Below are positions 1 to 7,492 of a stretch of 26,032 nt of DNA, piece after piece; the first letter of the stretch is position 1; every line of letters begins with the position of its first letter. The DNA lies in assembly GCA_964373775.1 (NCBI GenBank), contig CAYJWA010000005.1, positions 1 to 26,032 on the forward strand. The letters run 5' to 3'. Source of the stretch: UBA10002 sp964373775 (GTDB lineage Bacteria > Patescibacteriota > Minisyncoccia > Phycocordibacterales > UBA10002). The notes beneath the pieces were generated by a model that searched no databases, was not told where the DNA came from, and was given only the letters and a program-made list of their open reading frames with translations. Made by a program: the position numbers and the translations under genes.

Positions 1-125
1 CAAGCAGGTCCGCACGCAGACAGGTCGGCGTAGGCAGGGAGCGCAGGGTATTTTAAGTGTTTTTCGCACCTGTATATTCCCTTATTCGCGCGAATTACAG
101 ATATAGACAAAAAGATACCGTACTG

Positions 126-157
126 ACATACCAACATTCTGCAGAATGTTGGTATGT
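126..157. repeat. perfect 32-bp palindrome centred on CTGCAG
   Basis: Positions 126-141 are the exact reverse complement of 142-157, with no spacer. There is no T-run after it, so a simple terminator is unlikely. In size it matches the other 28-34 bp palindromes of this window (19633, 21379, 23538, 24252), but its sequence differs. Confidence 0.85.
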
Positions 158-455
158 TGTAGCCGTCCTGTGATGGGTAAAATAGTTTCGCTATAATGAG
201 ACGGCATCTGTCAAGGATGGTGTGAGCCCCCCGAGGGCAGCCTATTGTCCTTTATGTCCGGCGAGATTCTTAAAGGACATTTGTAATCCGATAGGTCGGT
301 TTATCAGGCAAAATAAGGCTGATTGGTGTCCGATAGCGGTGTCCTATATGGTGTCCTTTACGCTAGAGGAGCGACGGTTGCACCCCGTGTCATCTTTCCT
401 CACCCTTTCTTCCTGCTTTTTTGCTCTCCTTTTTGATATTTTTCGCAGAAGTTTG

Positions 456-483
456 TTGACGGCTCAATTTTCTGTGCTAGGTT
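456..483 (+). promoter_or_regulatory. putative sigma-70-like promoter of the exported protein gene
   Basis: TTGACG at 456-461, a 16-bp spacer, and TAGGTT at 478-483 preceded by TGC (extended -10 form). Transcription would start about 5 nt before the ATG at 495. A GAGG word at 487-490 could serve as ribosome binding site only if transcription starts further upstream. Confidence 0.4.
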
Positions 484-494
484 GTGAGGTATCT

Positions 495-3400
495 ATGAAA
501 TCCTCTGTTTTTTCGAGATCTTCGGGAACATTTTGCCGTGTTATTTTGCAGGGCGCGTTCCTCTCGGCGCTTTTTTTGGGAAGCATCTCCTTTGCATTTG
601 CTACTGACCCGTCGCCCCCCACGCTTACCGAGGTGCGGGTATCCTCGAGCAATTCCAATCCGGCGCTTGCCAAGGTCGGAGATACTGTAACTGTTTTCTT
701 CACTTCCAGCGGGAGCATTGACGATACTCCTGTTGTTTCTATCGGCGGCACCGGAGCCGGCATCACCATTACGCGCTATGACCCGCCCCTGACTTGGAAG
801 GCGGAGCGGATAATTACCGCGAGCGATGGCGCCGGACTCCTTGCATTTAGCGTTGACTTTACTGCTCTGGGAGTGCCGGGGGCGACCGTGACCGCAACCA
901 CTGATTCAAGTTCTGTAACGATTGACACGACCTCTCCGACTGCAGAGCTTTCTTTTTCGCAGTCAACCGTGCGGACCGGCGACTCCCTCGTGATTACCGC
1001 CACAATGAGCGAGCCGATTCTTGACTCTCCGGTCCTCGCCCTCTCGCTCTTTGGCGCAAATACTTTTGCAACCACTACCTTTACCAAAACCGACAGCACG
1101 CACTATACCTTTACGCACACGGTCGGAGCAGGAAACGGAACCACCACTGTCGCGCTGGGCTCTGCCACTGACATGGCGGGAAACACCATTGTGAGCGCGC
1201 CCACTTCCGGCACTGGTTTTTTTGTTGATAACATCGCGCCGACGATAACGGGTGCGCGGATTACCGGCGGGAACAGAATCGTTGTTTCATACGCAGAGCC
1301 CATCACTTCCACCTCCACGGATTATTCCGCGCTGACGCTTACGCCCGGGGGCGCGCGCACGATTCTCGGTATCACTGCTTCTTCGTCGCAATCCGTCACT
1401 CTTTCTTTTGACGGCGCGGCTGTTTCGGTTTCAGCAACCGGTACTCTTGCGGTGGGAAGCGGAGTACGCGATTCTGTGGGGAATCAGCTTGTTGCGTCTA
1501 CCGCAATACTCTCCGACGGCCAGGCGCCGCTTGCTCCCGGGGCGCCTTCGCTTAGTTCCGGCGGTTCTCTTGTCGGCGCAGAACGCGAAGCGTCTGGTTT
1601 TGCAGTTCTTGTTCCGCTGTCTGCAAGCGGCGCGGTCTCCGGGGACCAGATGGAGCTTCTCTTGAATCATGCGCCGTTTTCCTCGCCTCTCCTTCACGCC
1701 ATTACCACGGCTGATGTGCTTTTTGGGAGCGCGGTCTTTGCCGTTCCGCATGGACAGCTGGGCGCTGATGGTGCAAAGGAGATAACCGCGCGCCTTACCG
1801 ACAGTTTGGGAAATGTTGGAGCCGAGGGCGGAACTCTTTCCTTGGCGCTTGACACTGTCTCTCCCACTCTTGTTTCTGCAAAAATAACCGGAGGAAATTT
1901 GCTCACTCTCGCGTATTCAGAGCCCGTGTTTTCAACAACCACTGATTATTCAAACTTCCTTGCGACTGGGGGAGAAGCGCGCACGCTGCTTAGCGCGACC
2001 GGCTCCAGTACGGCAACGATTCTGCTTTCTTTTGACGGCGCTGCCTTGGCGACAAATGCAGACGGCACCATTGCAATCGGTGACACAGTAACCGACAGCG
2101 CAGGAAATGCTCTTGTTGCAACAACGACCGTTCTCGCAGACGGACAGTCCCCGACCGCATCTCTTTCCTATTCAAAAAGCGCTGCCAAAGCCGGAGACCC
2201 CCTCACGATTACCGCTACCTTGAGCGAGCCGATTCTTGACTCTCCGGTCCTCGCCCTCTCGCTCTTTGGCGCAAATACTTTTGCAACCACTACCTTTACC
2301 AAAACCGACAGCACGCACTATACCTTTACGCACACGGTCGGAGCAGGAAACGGAACCACCACTGTCGCGCTGGGCTCTGCCACTGACATGGCGGGAAACA
2401 CCATTGTGAGCGCGCCCACTTCCGGCACTGGTTTTTTTGTTGATAACATCGCGCCGTTCGCGAGCGCGAGTTTGTCGCGGAATCCAGTGAAAGACGGCGA
2501 TATAACGGTCATTTCTTTTGTTACGAGCGAGCCGATTGAAGCGGGGACTCCGCTCCTTCTTTCTCTTGGCGGCGCCAACACTCTTGCCGCGACTTCAACG
2601 GCGCGCGCGGACAGTACGCATTTTTCGTTTTCGTATACTGCGGGGACGGGAGACGGCGAGGCAACTATTTTCGTAAGCGGCGCGACAGACAGCGCGGGCA
2701 ACGCGATTGTTGCGGCTCCGACTGCCGGCGCAACACTCACGATTGACAACACTGCTCCGGTCATTACTGTTCTGAATCCGGACAGCGCGCCTGCCCATAG
2801 CAAGACCCTTGCTGCATCGGTTTCAGACGGGACGGTTACACAGAGTATTACCACCGGTGCTGTCTGCAACGGAACGCTCTCGTTTGGCGCTTATGGAAGC
2901 ACGACATTTTCCGCGGAAGCGGACAACGGCAAGAAAATCTGCTACCGCGCCGAGGATTCGGCGGGAAATGTTTCGTTTCTCTTTTCTGACGCAATTGCAG
3001 GCCTTGATTTTACGGCTCCGGTGATTTCCTCGCTCGCCCTCTCTCCCAGTTCCGGGACGAGAAAAGTCGGCGATGAGATTGCGCTTACCATTACCGCTGA
3101 TGCAGCGGGGTATATGCTCGGTTTTCTTTCAATAAACGGCGTGGCGACAACGAGCATGGTGGATGCGGGGGGCGGCAGATATTTTGCGACTACCACTGTT
3201 GCGGAAGGCAACACTGACCGCGTCGCCGGAGCCGTGCCTGTTTCCGCTGTTCTTGTTGATGCTGCGGGAAACAGGAATGCAACGAGCACTGCGGTCTTTG
3301 TGAATGCGCTCGCGATTGACGCGCATGCGCCGACACTTCTCTCCGCGCTCACCGTGAGTACCACAACCATTGACTTTATCTTTAGCGAAGACCTGGACGG

Positions 3401-6134
3401 AGCAACCGTTGCCAATGCGGATTTTGTTGTTGAGGGAGCAGCGCTTGCATCCCCTGACGCGTTTGAGGTCTCTCCCGGAATTGTGCGCGTTGCTCTTTTG
3501 TCTGCGCAGGGCACTGACGCAACGCCCCGGGTCAGCGTAACTGGAATGGTGCAGGACCTTGCCGGAAATGTCGCGCCGGTTGCGGGACCCATCATTGCGC
3601 GCGACGGAGTTCCGCCGGTTATCTCGGAAACCACTGCGGTTGCGGCATTTACGAATGATGCGACTCCGGATTATGCATTTACGGCAAGCGAAGCGGGAGC
3701 TATCGGATACGGCGGCGATTGCGCAAGCGCCACTGCGACCGCGACTTCTGGTCCGAATGCTCTTCTCTTTACCGCGCTCTCTGACGGATTGCACAGCAAC
3801 TGCACGATCGCGGTTACCGACTTTGCGGGAAATGCGAGCAATCAGGTCTTGGTCTCTCCTTTCACCGTAGATACGATTGCTCCCTCGGTAACGGTCTCAA
3901 CGGCCGCTCCAAATCCAACGCGCACTTCTCCGATTCCGTTTATTGCAACATTTTCCGAACCCGTCATTGGTTTTGAGAGCAGCGATATTTCCGTTTCGAA
4001 CGGGACAGTCGGGAATTTCAGCGCCGCGAGCTCTGCGGTCTATACATTTGCGGTTACTCCGGCGAGCGATACCACAGTTACGGTGGGAGTCGCGAGCGAA
4101 CAAGCCGCAGACAGCGCGGGGAACGGAAACAGCGCGGCGCAAGATGTCGCGCGCGCGTTTGACAGTACTCCGCCCGTTATCACGATTGCTCCGTACACTT
4201 CCGCGCAAACCAATCAGGATATTACGGTGAATGCTTCCGTGAATGAGGGAACGCTCAATGCTTCGTCGCGCCTTTTCACCGCGAACGGAAGCTTTGACTT
4301 TGTCGCAACGGACGCGGCAGGGAACAGCGCAACAAGCACGGTAACGATTGGGAACATTGATAAAGCCGCGCCGGTTATTGCCGCGCCTGCCGCGGTGACT
4401 GTTGAAGCAACATCAACTTCGGGCGCGCTCGGCATCTATACTTTGCCTTCTGCAATGGATGCGCTTGATGGGGCGGCTATTGTCTCGTGTGCGCCGCTTT
4501 CGGGAACCCGGTTTGCTTTGGGTGAGACAGAAGTTTCGTGCACCAGCGCGGACAGGGCCGGAAATATCGCGACGGCCACCTTCTTGGTGAATGTCGTTGA
4601 TACGACAGCTCCCGCGATTGCGGTTCCGCAGGAGCAGACCTTTGAAGCAACCGCTCCTCTCACTCCTCTTGCGGCTCCGGTTCTTGTCCTTGCTTCCGCG
4701 ACTGACGCCGTCTCCACGACGACTGTGTCGCTCACCTACTCGCCAACCTCGTTTCCGGTCGGTACAACGATCGTTACCTGGACTGCGCAGGACGGGGCGG
4801 GGAACAGGGCCACGGCAACCTCCTCCGTCAGAATTGTGGATACGACCGCGCCGGTCATCTCATTACCCGATACCGTAAGCGCGCCGGCAGAGAGTGCCGC
4901 AGGCGCAACAATAACCTACGCGCCGCCAACCGCGACTGACCTCGGAAGCGGGTCAGTCGGTGTGCTTTGCTCCCCGTCTTCCGGAGCGGTCTTTGCTCTC
5001 GGCACTACGACAGTCCTTTGCAGCGCGGTTGATGCAAAGCAAAACATCGCGACATCATCATTTGCCGTTGTGGTAATGAGAGAGATCTCTCTCGCGGGTA
5101 CGGTTTCTGTAAATGCGGGGGCTCCGGATATTGTGGTGCGTTCCGGAACAGCGGCAACCTCAACGATTACGGTTCCAGCGGGAGTCGCCTCTTCGCGGCT
5201 TAATCTTGCGGCGCTTCTTGTCTCCGGCACGAGCACGCGGCAGGCGAGCATTGGCGGCGCGGTGATGGTCTCTGCTTTGACAACGAACGGCTCTATCTCG
5301 CTCGCGCTTCCTCCCGCTCTCTCCATTTCCGGCGGAAGTTCCTGGGACGGAGCATTTCTTTTGCCGCGCACTGCTGCTGCGAGCCCCACTCCTCCGACTC
5401 CATCTCCCGGAATGAGCGCCGCGGTCTCGCAAGTGATTGAAGTCGGCGGGGAGAATGCGGAACTTACGCTTTCCCGCGCCGCGCGCTTGCTTCTCCCCGG
5501 AGCCGCGGAGCTTCTTGTTGGCTCAACACGGAGCGGCTCTGCATTTACTCCGATTACGCAGGTCTGCGTTTCTGATGAGCAGAGCGCTGTGGACGCGCAA
5601 CTGGGAATCGGAACTTCAGCCGCATGTAGGCTCCCGGTCGGAGCCGACCTTGCTGTATGGACGAATCATTTCACCTCGTTTGTCACTTACACGGAGAGTC
5701 CGCTTCCGTTGCCCCCGCCTTTCCTCGGCGGCAACGGTCCGATAATGGCTTCGTCTCCGCGCGGGGCAAGAAACTACGGCGTGCCGGTTTCCACTGCTGC
5801 TCCCTCACCGATTTCCATTTCGCTCCCGGAGATTTCCGCCGCTGCTCCTTTGTCAGGAGTCGTCGCTCCGGCTCCGTCTGCGGCGCGGGCGGCTGCTCCA
5901 CCGTCCGTCTCTAAAACTGTGGCAACAGGGGGAGGGAGAGGGGGAGGAATTGCTCCTCTCGCGAAGGCAGCGGCGGGCGGATCGGAAGCGAGCAAAAAAG
6001 AAATTCTCTCCGCGACCTCATCTGAATTGCTCGCCGCTGGAGCGGCTTCGCTTGAGCCAGGAGGGGGAGCGTTTACCCGCATCAAAAAAGGGTGGAGCGC
6101 CTTTATCCAAAAAATCCGCGCTTTGCGAAGATAA
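495..6134 (+). CDS. giant exported Ig-like/HYR-repeat surface protein
   Basis: Predicted protein of 1,879 residues. I chose the ATG at 495 because it begins a clear signal peptide (basic start, hydrophobic core LSALFLGSISFAFA, likely cleavage after FAFA, about residue 36). The body is a chain of beta-sandwich modules of roughly 80-100 residues, each ending in a link such as VDNIAP, IDNTAP or VDTTAP. They resemble bacterial Ig-like domains, and three near 1290-1530 look like HYR domains (DxTAP, then a Cys, then LGxTxVxCxAxDxxGN). After about residue 1630 the chain becomes Ala/Pro/Gly-rich and ends in a basic tail. I see no LPxTG motif, C-terminal membrane helix or catalytic motif. Residues 171-249 and 576-654 are encoded by identical DNA. 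The likely role is a secreted or surface-attached adhesin of an episymbiont; this is inferred from architecture only, and the partner is unknown. Confidence 0.85.
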   Translation: MKSSVFSRSSGTFCRVILQGAFLSALFLGSISFAFATDPSPPTLTEVRVSSSNSNPALAKVGDTVTVFFTSSGSIDDTPVVSIGGTGAGITITRYDPPLTWKAERIITASDGAGLLAFSVDFTALGVPGATVTATTDSSSVTIDTTSPTAELSFSQSTVRTGDSLVITATMSEPILDSPVLALSLFGANTFATTTFTKTDSTHYTFTHTVGAGNGTTTVALGSATDMAGNTIVSAPTSGTGFFVDNIAPTITGARITGGNRIVVSYAEPITSTSTDYSALTLTPGGARTILGITASSSQSVTLSFDGAAVSVSATGTLAVGSGVRDSVGNQLVASTAILSDGQAPLAPGAPSLSSGGSLVGAEREASGFAVLVPLSASGAVSGDQMELLLNHAPFSSPLLHAITTADVLFGSAVFAVPHGQLGADGAKEITARLTDSLGNVGAEGGTLSLALDTVSPTLVSAKITGGNLLTLAYSEPVFSTTTDYSNFLATGGEARTLLSATGSSTATILLSFDGAALATNADGTIAIGDTVTDSAGNALVATTTVLADGQSPTASLSYSKSAAKAGDPLTITATLSEPILDSPVLALSLFGANTFATTTFTKTDSTHYTFTHTVGAGNGTTTVALGSATDMAGNTIVSAPTSGTGFFVDNIAPFASASLSRNPVKDGDITVISFVTSEPIEAGTPLLLSLGGANTLAATSTARADSTHFSFSYTAGTGDGEATIFVSGATDSAGNAIVAAPTAGATLTIDNTAPVITVLNPDSAPAHSKTLAASVSDGTVTQSITTGAVCNGTLSFGAYGSTTFSAEADNGKKICYRAEDSAGNVSFLFSDAIAGLDFTAPVISSLALSPSSGTRKVGDEIALTITADAAGYMLGFLSINGVATTSMVDAGGGRYFATTTVAEGNTDRVAGAVPVSAVLVDAAGNRNATSTAVFVNALAIDAHAPTLLSALTVSTTTIDFIFSEDLDGATVANADFVVEGAALASPDAFEVSPGIVRVALLSAQGTDATPRVSVTGMVQDLAGNVAPVAGPIIARDGVPPVISETTAVAAFTNDATPDYAFTASEAGAIGYGGDCASATATATSGPNALLFTALSDGLHSNCTIAVTDFAGNASNQVLVSPFTVDTIAPSVTVSTAAPNPTRTSPIPFIATFSEPVIGFESSDISVSNGTVGNFSAASSAVYTFAVTPASDTTVTVGVASEQAADSAGNGNSAAQDVARAFDSTPPVITIAPYTSAQTNQDITVNASVNEGTLNASSRLFTANGSFDFVATDAAGNSATSTVTIGNIDKAAPVIAAPAAVTVEATSTSGALGIYTLPSAMDALDGAAIVSCAPLSGTRFALGETEVSCTSADRAGNIATATFLVNVVDTTAPAIAVPQEQTFEATAPLTPLAAPVLVLASATDAVSTTTVSLTYSPTSFPVGTTIVTWTAQDGAGNRATATSSVRIVDTTAPVISLPDTVSAPAESAAGATITYAPPTATDLGSGSVGVLCSPSSGAVFALGTTTVLCSAVDAKQNIATSSFAVVVMREISLAGTVSVNAGAPDIVVRSGTAATSTITVPAGVASSRLNLAALLVSGTSTRQASIGGAVMVSALTTNGSISLALPPALSISGGSSWDGAFLLPRTAAASPTPPTPSPGMSAAVSQVIEVGGENAELTLSRAARLLLPGAAELLVGSTRSGSAFTPITQVCVSDEQSAVDAQLGIGTSAACRLPVGADLAVWTNHFTSFVTYTESPLPLPPPFLGGNGPIMASSPRGARNYGVPVSTAAPSPISISLPEISAAAPLSGVVAPAPSAARAAAPPSVSKTVATGGGRGGGIAPLAKAAAGGSEASKKEILSATSSELLAAGAASLEPGGGAFTRIKKGWSAFIQKIRALRR
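1006..1241 (+). repeat. 236-bp intragenic direct repeat, copy 1
   Basis: This stretch is base-for-base identical to 2221-2456, an offset of 1,215 bp, which keeps the reading frame. It encodes most of one Ig-like module, from SEPILDSPV to VDNIAP. Other modules in the gene have diverged strongly, so this pair reflects a recent duplication or gene conversion. Confidence 0.95.
2221..2456 (+). repeat. 236-bp intragenic direct repeat, copy 2
   Basis: Identical to 1006-1241. The sequence diverges immediately at both edges (upstream ATGAGC versus TTGAGC; downstream a module starting TITG versus FASA), so the exchanged tract has sharp borders. Confidence 0.95.
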
Positions 6135-6213
6135 AGGAACCGCAAGAAAAAACAATCCTCGGGTATCATCTGAATGATGACTCTGTATCCTTTGGACTTG
6201 CCGATATTTTCTT

Positions 6214-6489
6214 TCAGTCGTTGTAACCTTTGGCAACTTTTCTCTTGGTGATTTTGATTTCTTTTCCACTCAATTCTTTGAGAAATTTCTCACCCATTCG
6301 CGGAACAGGCCCATTTTCAAACCGGAGATATTCGTCACCGGTGATTGAACGGCCAAATTTTTCAAAGAAATCAAAATCAAGAAAATAGAGAAGCTTCATC
6401 AGTTTAAGCTTGCCCAAAGTGCCGTTTTGGATTTTCTTTGCAAAGAAAAGAACGGCGTTTTTGTATTTTTTCTGATTTATCCTTGCCAT
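6214..6489 (-). CDS. short Panacea-domain (SocA/DUF4065-like) protein
   Basis: Protein of 91 residues. The N-terminal half carries the hallmark of Panacea (SocA-like) domains: KLKLMKLLYFLDFDF, then ITGDEYLRFENGPVPR. In this family such proteins often neutralise a partner toxin or act as protease adaptors. Most members are longer; here the chain stops soon after residue 80 (KVAKGYND), so it may be a minimal or truncated copy. I checked the next frames past the stop: one continues as RLKENIGKSKGYR, which does not clearly restore the domain, so I cannot prove a frameshift. The gene is divergent from the unknown gene at 6571 and converges on the giant exported protein gene. A toxin-antitoxin role with the neighbour is possible, but divergent arrangement is not the usual operon form. 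Confidence 0.75.
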   Translation of the reverse strand: MARINQKKYKNAVLFFAKKIQNGTLGKLKLMKLLYFLDFDFFEKFGRSITGDEYLRFENGPVPRMGEKFLKELSGKEIKITKRKVAKGYND

Positions 6490-6570
6490 TGTTAATAGTA
6501 TCTTATCATATAGCCATAAAAAGCTGAAAATTACGCGATGTTGACAGAAATACCGATATAGTGTACGCTT
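6490..6570. promoter_or_regulatory. divergent promoter region between Panacea gene and unknown gene
   Basis: On the plus strand a TATAGT at 6557-6562 sits 8 nt before the GTG at 6571, and a TTGACA lies at 6541-6546 with TACGCT 17 bp downstream as an alternative pairing. On the minus strand several AT-rich -10-like words (TATGAT, TACTAT) lie within 25 bp of the Panacea start. Both genes therefore appear to have very short or no leaders. Confidence 0.35.
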
Positions 6571-7194
6571 GTGTTAGATATTACTACGCTAAAGTACATT
6601 GAAATTACTTGCGAATTCGTCATAGCAGAAAATAGCTCAGGATATTGGGCCTTTTCCTGCTATGACGAAACCATGTTGGCCAAGTCCTCTAGCATTTGGT
6701 CTGAAAACTATGGCCCAAAACATGAGCCATTCCGAAAGGAAAATCATATGATTCGCAAGCATACTCGGTTCGTTAACCCGAACATCAGAAACTTACAAGA
6801 AGGTGTTGCGGCGCGAGCTCTGGCACTCGATGGCGGCTTAGGCTCGCTCGCCTTTCATGTCTCAATCTATCCCGAACGCTCTGTGATGGACATATTGGGA
6901 CGACTTCAAAATCTCATACAAGGTCACAGCGAAGTTACTACTGAGATTGCCGCCGGCTTCCTTATGGCGAGTAAGTTCGCTTTTCGCACCGAGACTTCCA
7001 TTAAAGTCATGCCCGATGACCGCCAGAAAGCTGTCCTGCATCCCGTGTCCGTTTCTCTGCGCTTTTTCAAGAAGGAAGAGCGGCAGGCGTTCTGTGTCAT
7101 CGAGTGTATTCTCGATGAGGGGGGCAAAACTTACCGAATTATTGCAATCTCAGGCACAAATTTGGGCTTAATCGTGCAAAATTGCGTTAAGTAG
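6571..7194 (+). CDS. hypothetical protein, 207 aa, AT-richer than neighbours
   Basis: I do not recognise this protein. It has no signal peptide and no membrane helix. It appears to be a mixed alpha/beta soluble protein, with an acidic first 35 residues (ITCEFVIAENSSGYW) and a beta-rich C-terminal third (SVSLRFFKKEERQAFCVIECIL). The start is a GTG at 6571, supported by a -10-like TATAGT 8 nt upstream; the next in-frame Met is at residue 35, inside what looks like structured sequence. Codon choice is less GC-biased than in dnaE or the exported protein, which fits a later arrival. It is followed by a strong terminator at 7228-7260. Its divergent neighbour is a Panacea-domain gene, so it could be a partner or target of that protein, but nothing in the sequence proves it. 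Confidence 0.65.
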   Translation: MLDITTLKYIEITCEFVIAENSSGYWAFSCYDETMLAKSSSIWSENYGPKHEPFRKENHMIRKHTRFVNPNIRNLQEGVAARALALDGGLGSLAFHVSIYPERSVMDILGRLQNLIQGHSEVTTEIAAGFLMASKFAFRTETSIKVMPDDRQKAVLHPVSVSLRFFKKEERQAFCVIECILDEGGKTYRIIAISGTNLGLIVQNCVK

Positions 7195-7227
7195 ATTGAT
7201 GGTCAGTAAGGTTTAGCGATTCACAGG

Positions 7228-7260
7228 CTCGTGTCGAACCAGTTTCGACACGGGTTTTTT
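7228..7260 (+). terminator. rho-independent terminator after the unknown gene
   Basis: CGTGTCGAA at 7230-7238 pairs with TTCGACACG at 7244-7252, extended outward by a G-T and a C-G pair, with a 5-nt loop. Six T follow at 7255-7260. It lies 33 bp after the stop at 7194. Confidence 0.85.
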
Positions 7261-7275
7261 ATGTTTTAGATTTAT

Positions 7276-7297
7276 CCGCCACCTCGGCGGTTCTTTT
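7276..7297 (+). terminator. second, smaller terminator-like hairpin
   Basis: CCGCC at 7276-7280 pairs with GGCGG at 7286-7290 across a 5-nt loop, followed by TTCTTTTT. It would back up the terminator 20 bp upstream on the same strand. Confidence 0.5.
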
Positions 7298-7331
7298 TCA
7301 GTCCATTCTTATGTGCGCTCTCTCGTGCGAA

Positions 7332-7432
7332 TCCCGTTAGAAGTTCACAGACATACATTTTAGATTGATTCAAGAAAACATCTCTCCAATATATCAGAAA
7401 CCAAATCTATCCTTCTCTAACTTCTAACGGGA
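7332..7432. repeat. 14-bp inverted repeat enclosing 73 bp
   Basis: TCCCGTTAGAAGTT at 7332-7345 is the exact reverse complement of AACTTCTAACGGGA at 7419-7432. The enclosed 73 bp are AT-rich and non-coding. The structure lies between two converging genes, 60 bp beyond the 3' end of dnaE. It could be a structured RNA in the dnaE 3' end, or a small inverted-repeat element. Confidence 0.7.
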
Positions 7433-7492
7433 CGAATGAGCGAATGTAGGCAAGGAGCGGAGTCGCTGTACAACAATCGGAAAAGGGGTGGA

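Larger units (their letters stand above)
1..494. other. gene-free leader region before the large exported protein
   Basis: No convincing gene lies here. The frame of the downstream gene stays open back to position 222, but its residues (rich in Cys, Phe and Arg) look non-coding and a signal peptide begins only at 495. The stretch holds a perfect palindrome at 126-157, a lone TATAAT at 192-197 without a good -35 box, three spaced GGTGTCC words at 325-356 (steps of 13 and 12 bp), and a promoter-like pair at 456-483. The first 50 bases are G-rich and may be the tail of something that starts outside the window. Confidence 0.5.

Noticed and set aside
1..60. 3' end of an SRP or RNase P RNA
   Set aside because: The G-rich words AGGTCCG and CAGGTCGG recall such RNAs, but none of the diagnostic motifs is present in the visible part.
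222..494. Upstream extension of the giant protein's open frame
   Set aside because: The frame is open but the peptide is Cys/Phe-rich and unlike a protein start, and a clean signal peptide begins at 495 behind a promoter-like pair.
2318..3634. Long minus-strand frames opposite the giant protein
   Set aside because: Low-complexity Ala/Val/Ser peptides produced by the biased codons of the real gene; no motif.
6018..6213. Frameshifted continuation of the Panacea gene
   Set aside because: I read the two other frames past the stop; neither gives a convincing Panacea C-terminus, so I do not call a pseudogene.
7316..7345. tRNA T-arm resemblance (GCGAATCCC)
   Set aside because: No acceptor stem, anticodon arm or CCA can be built around it.
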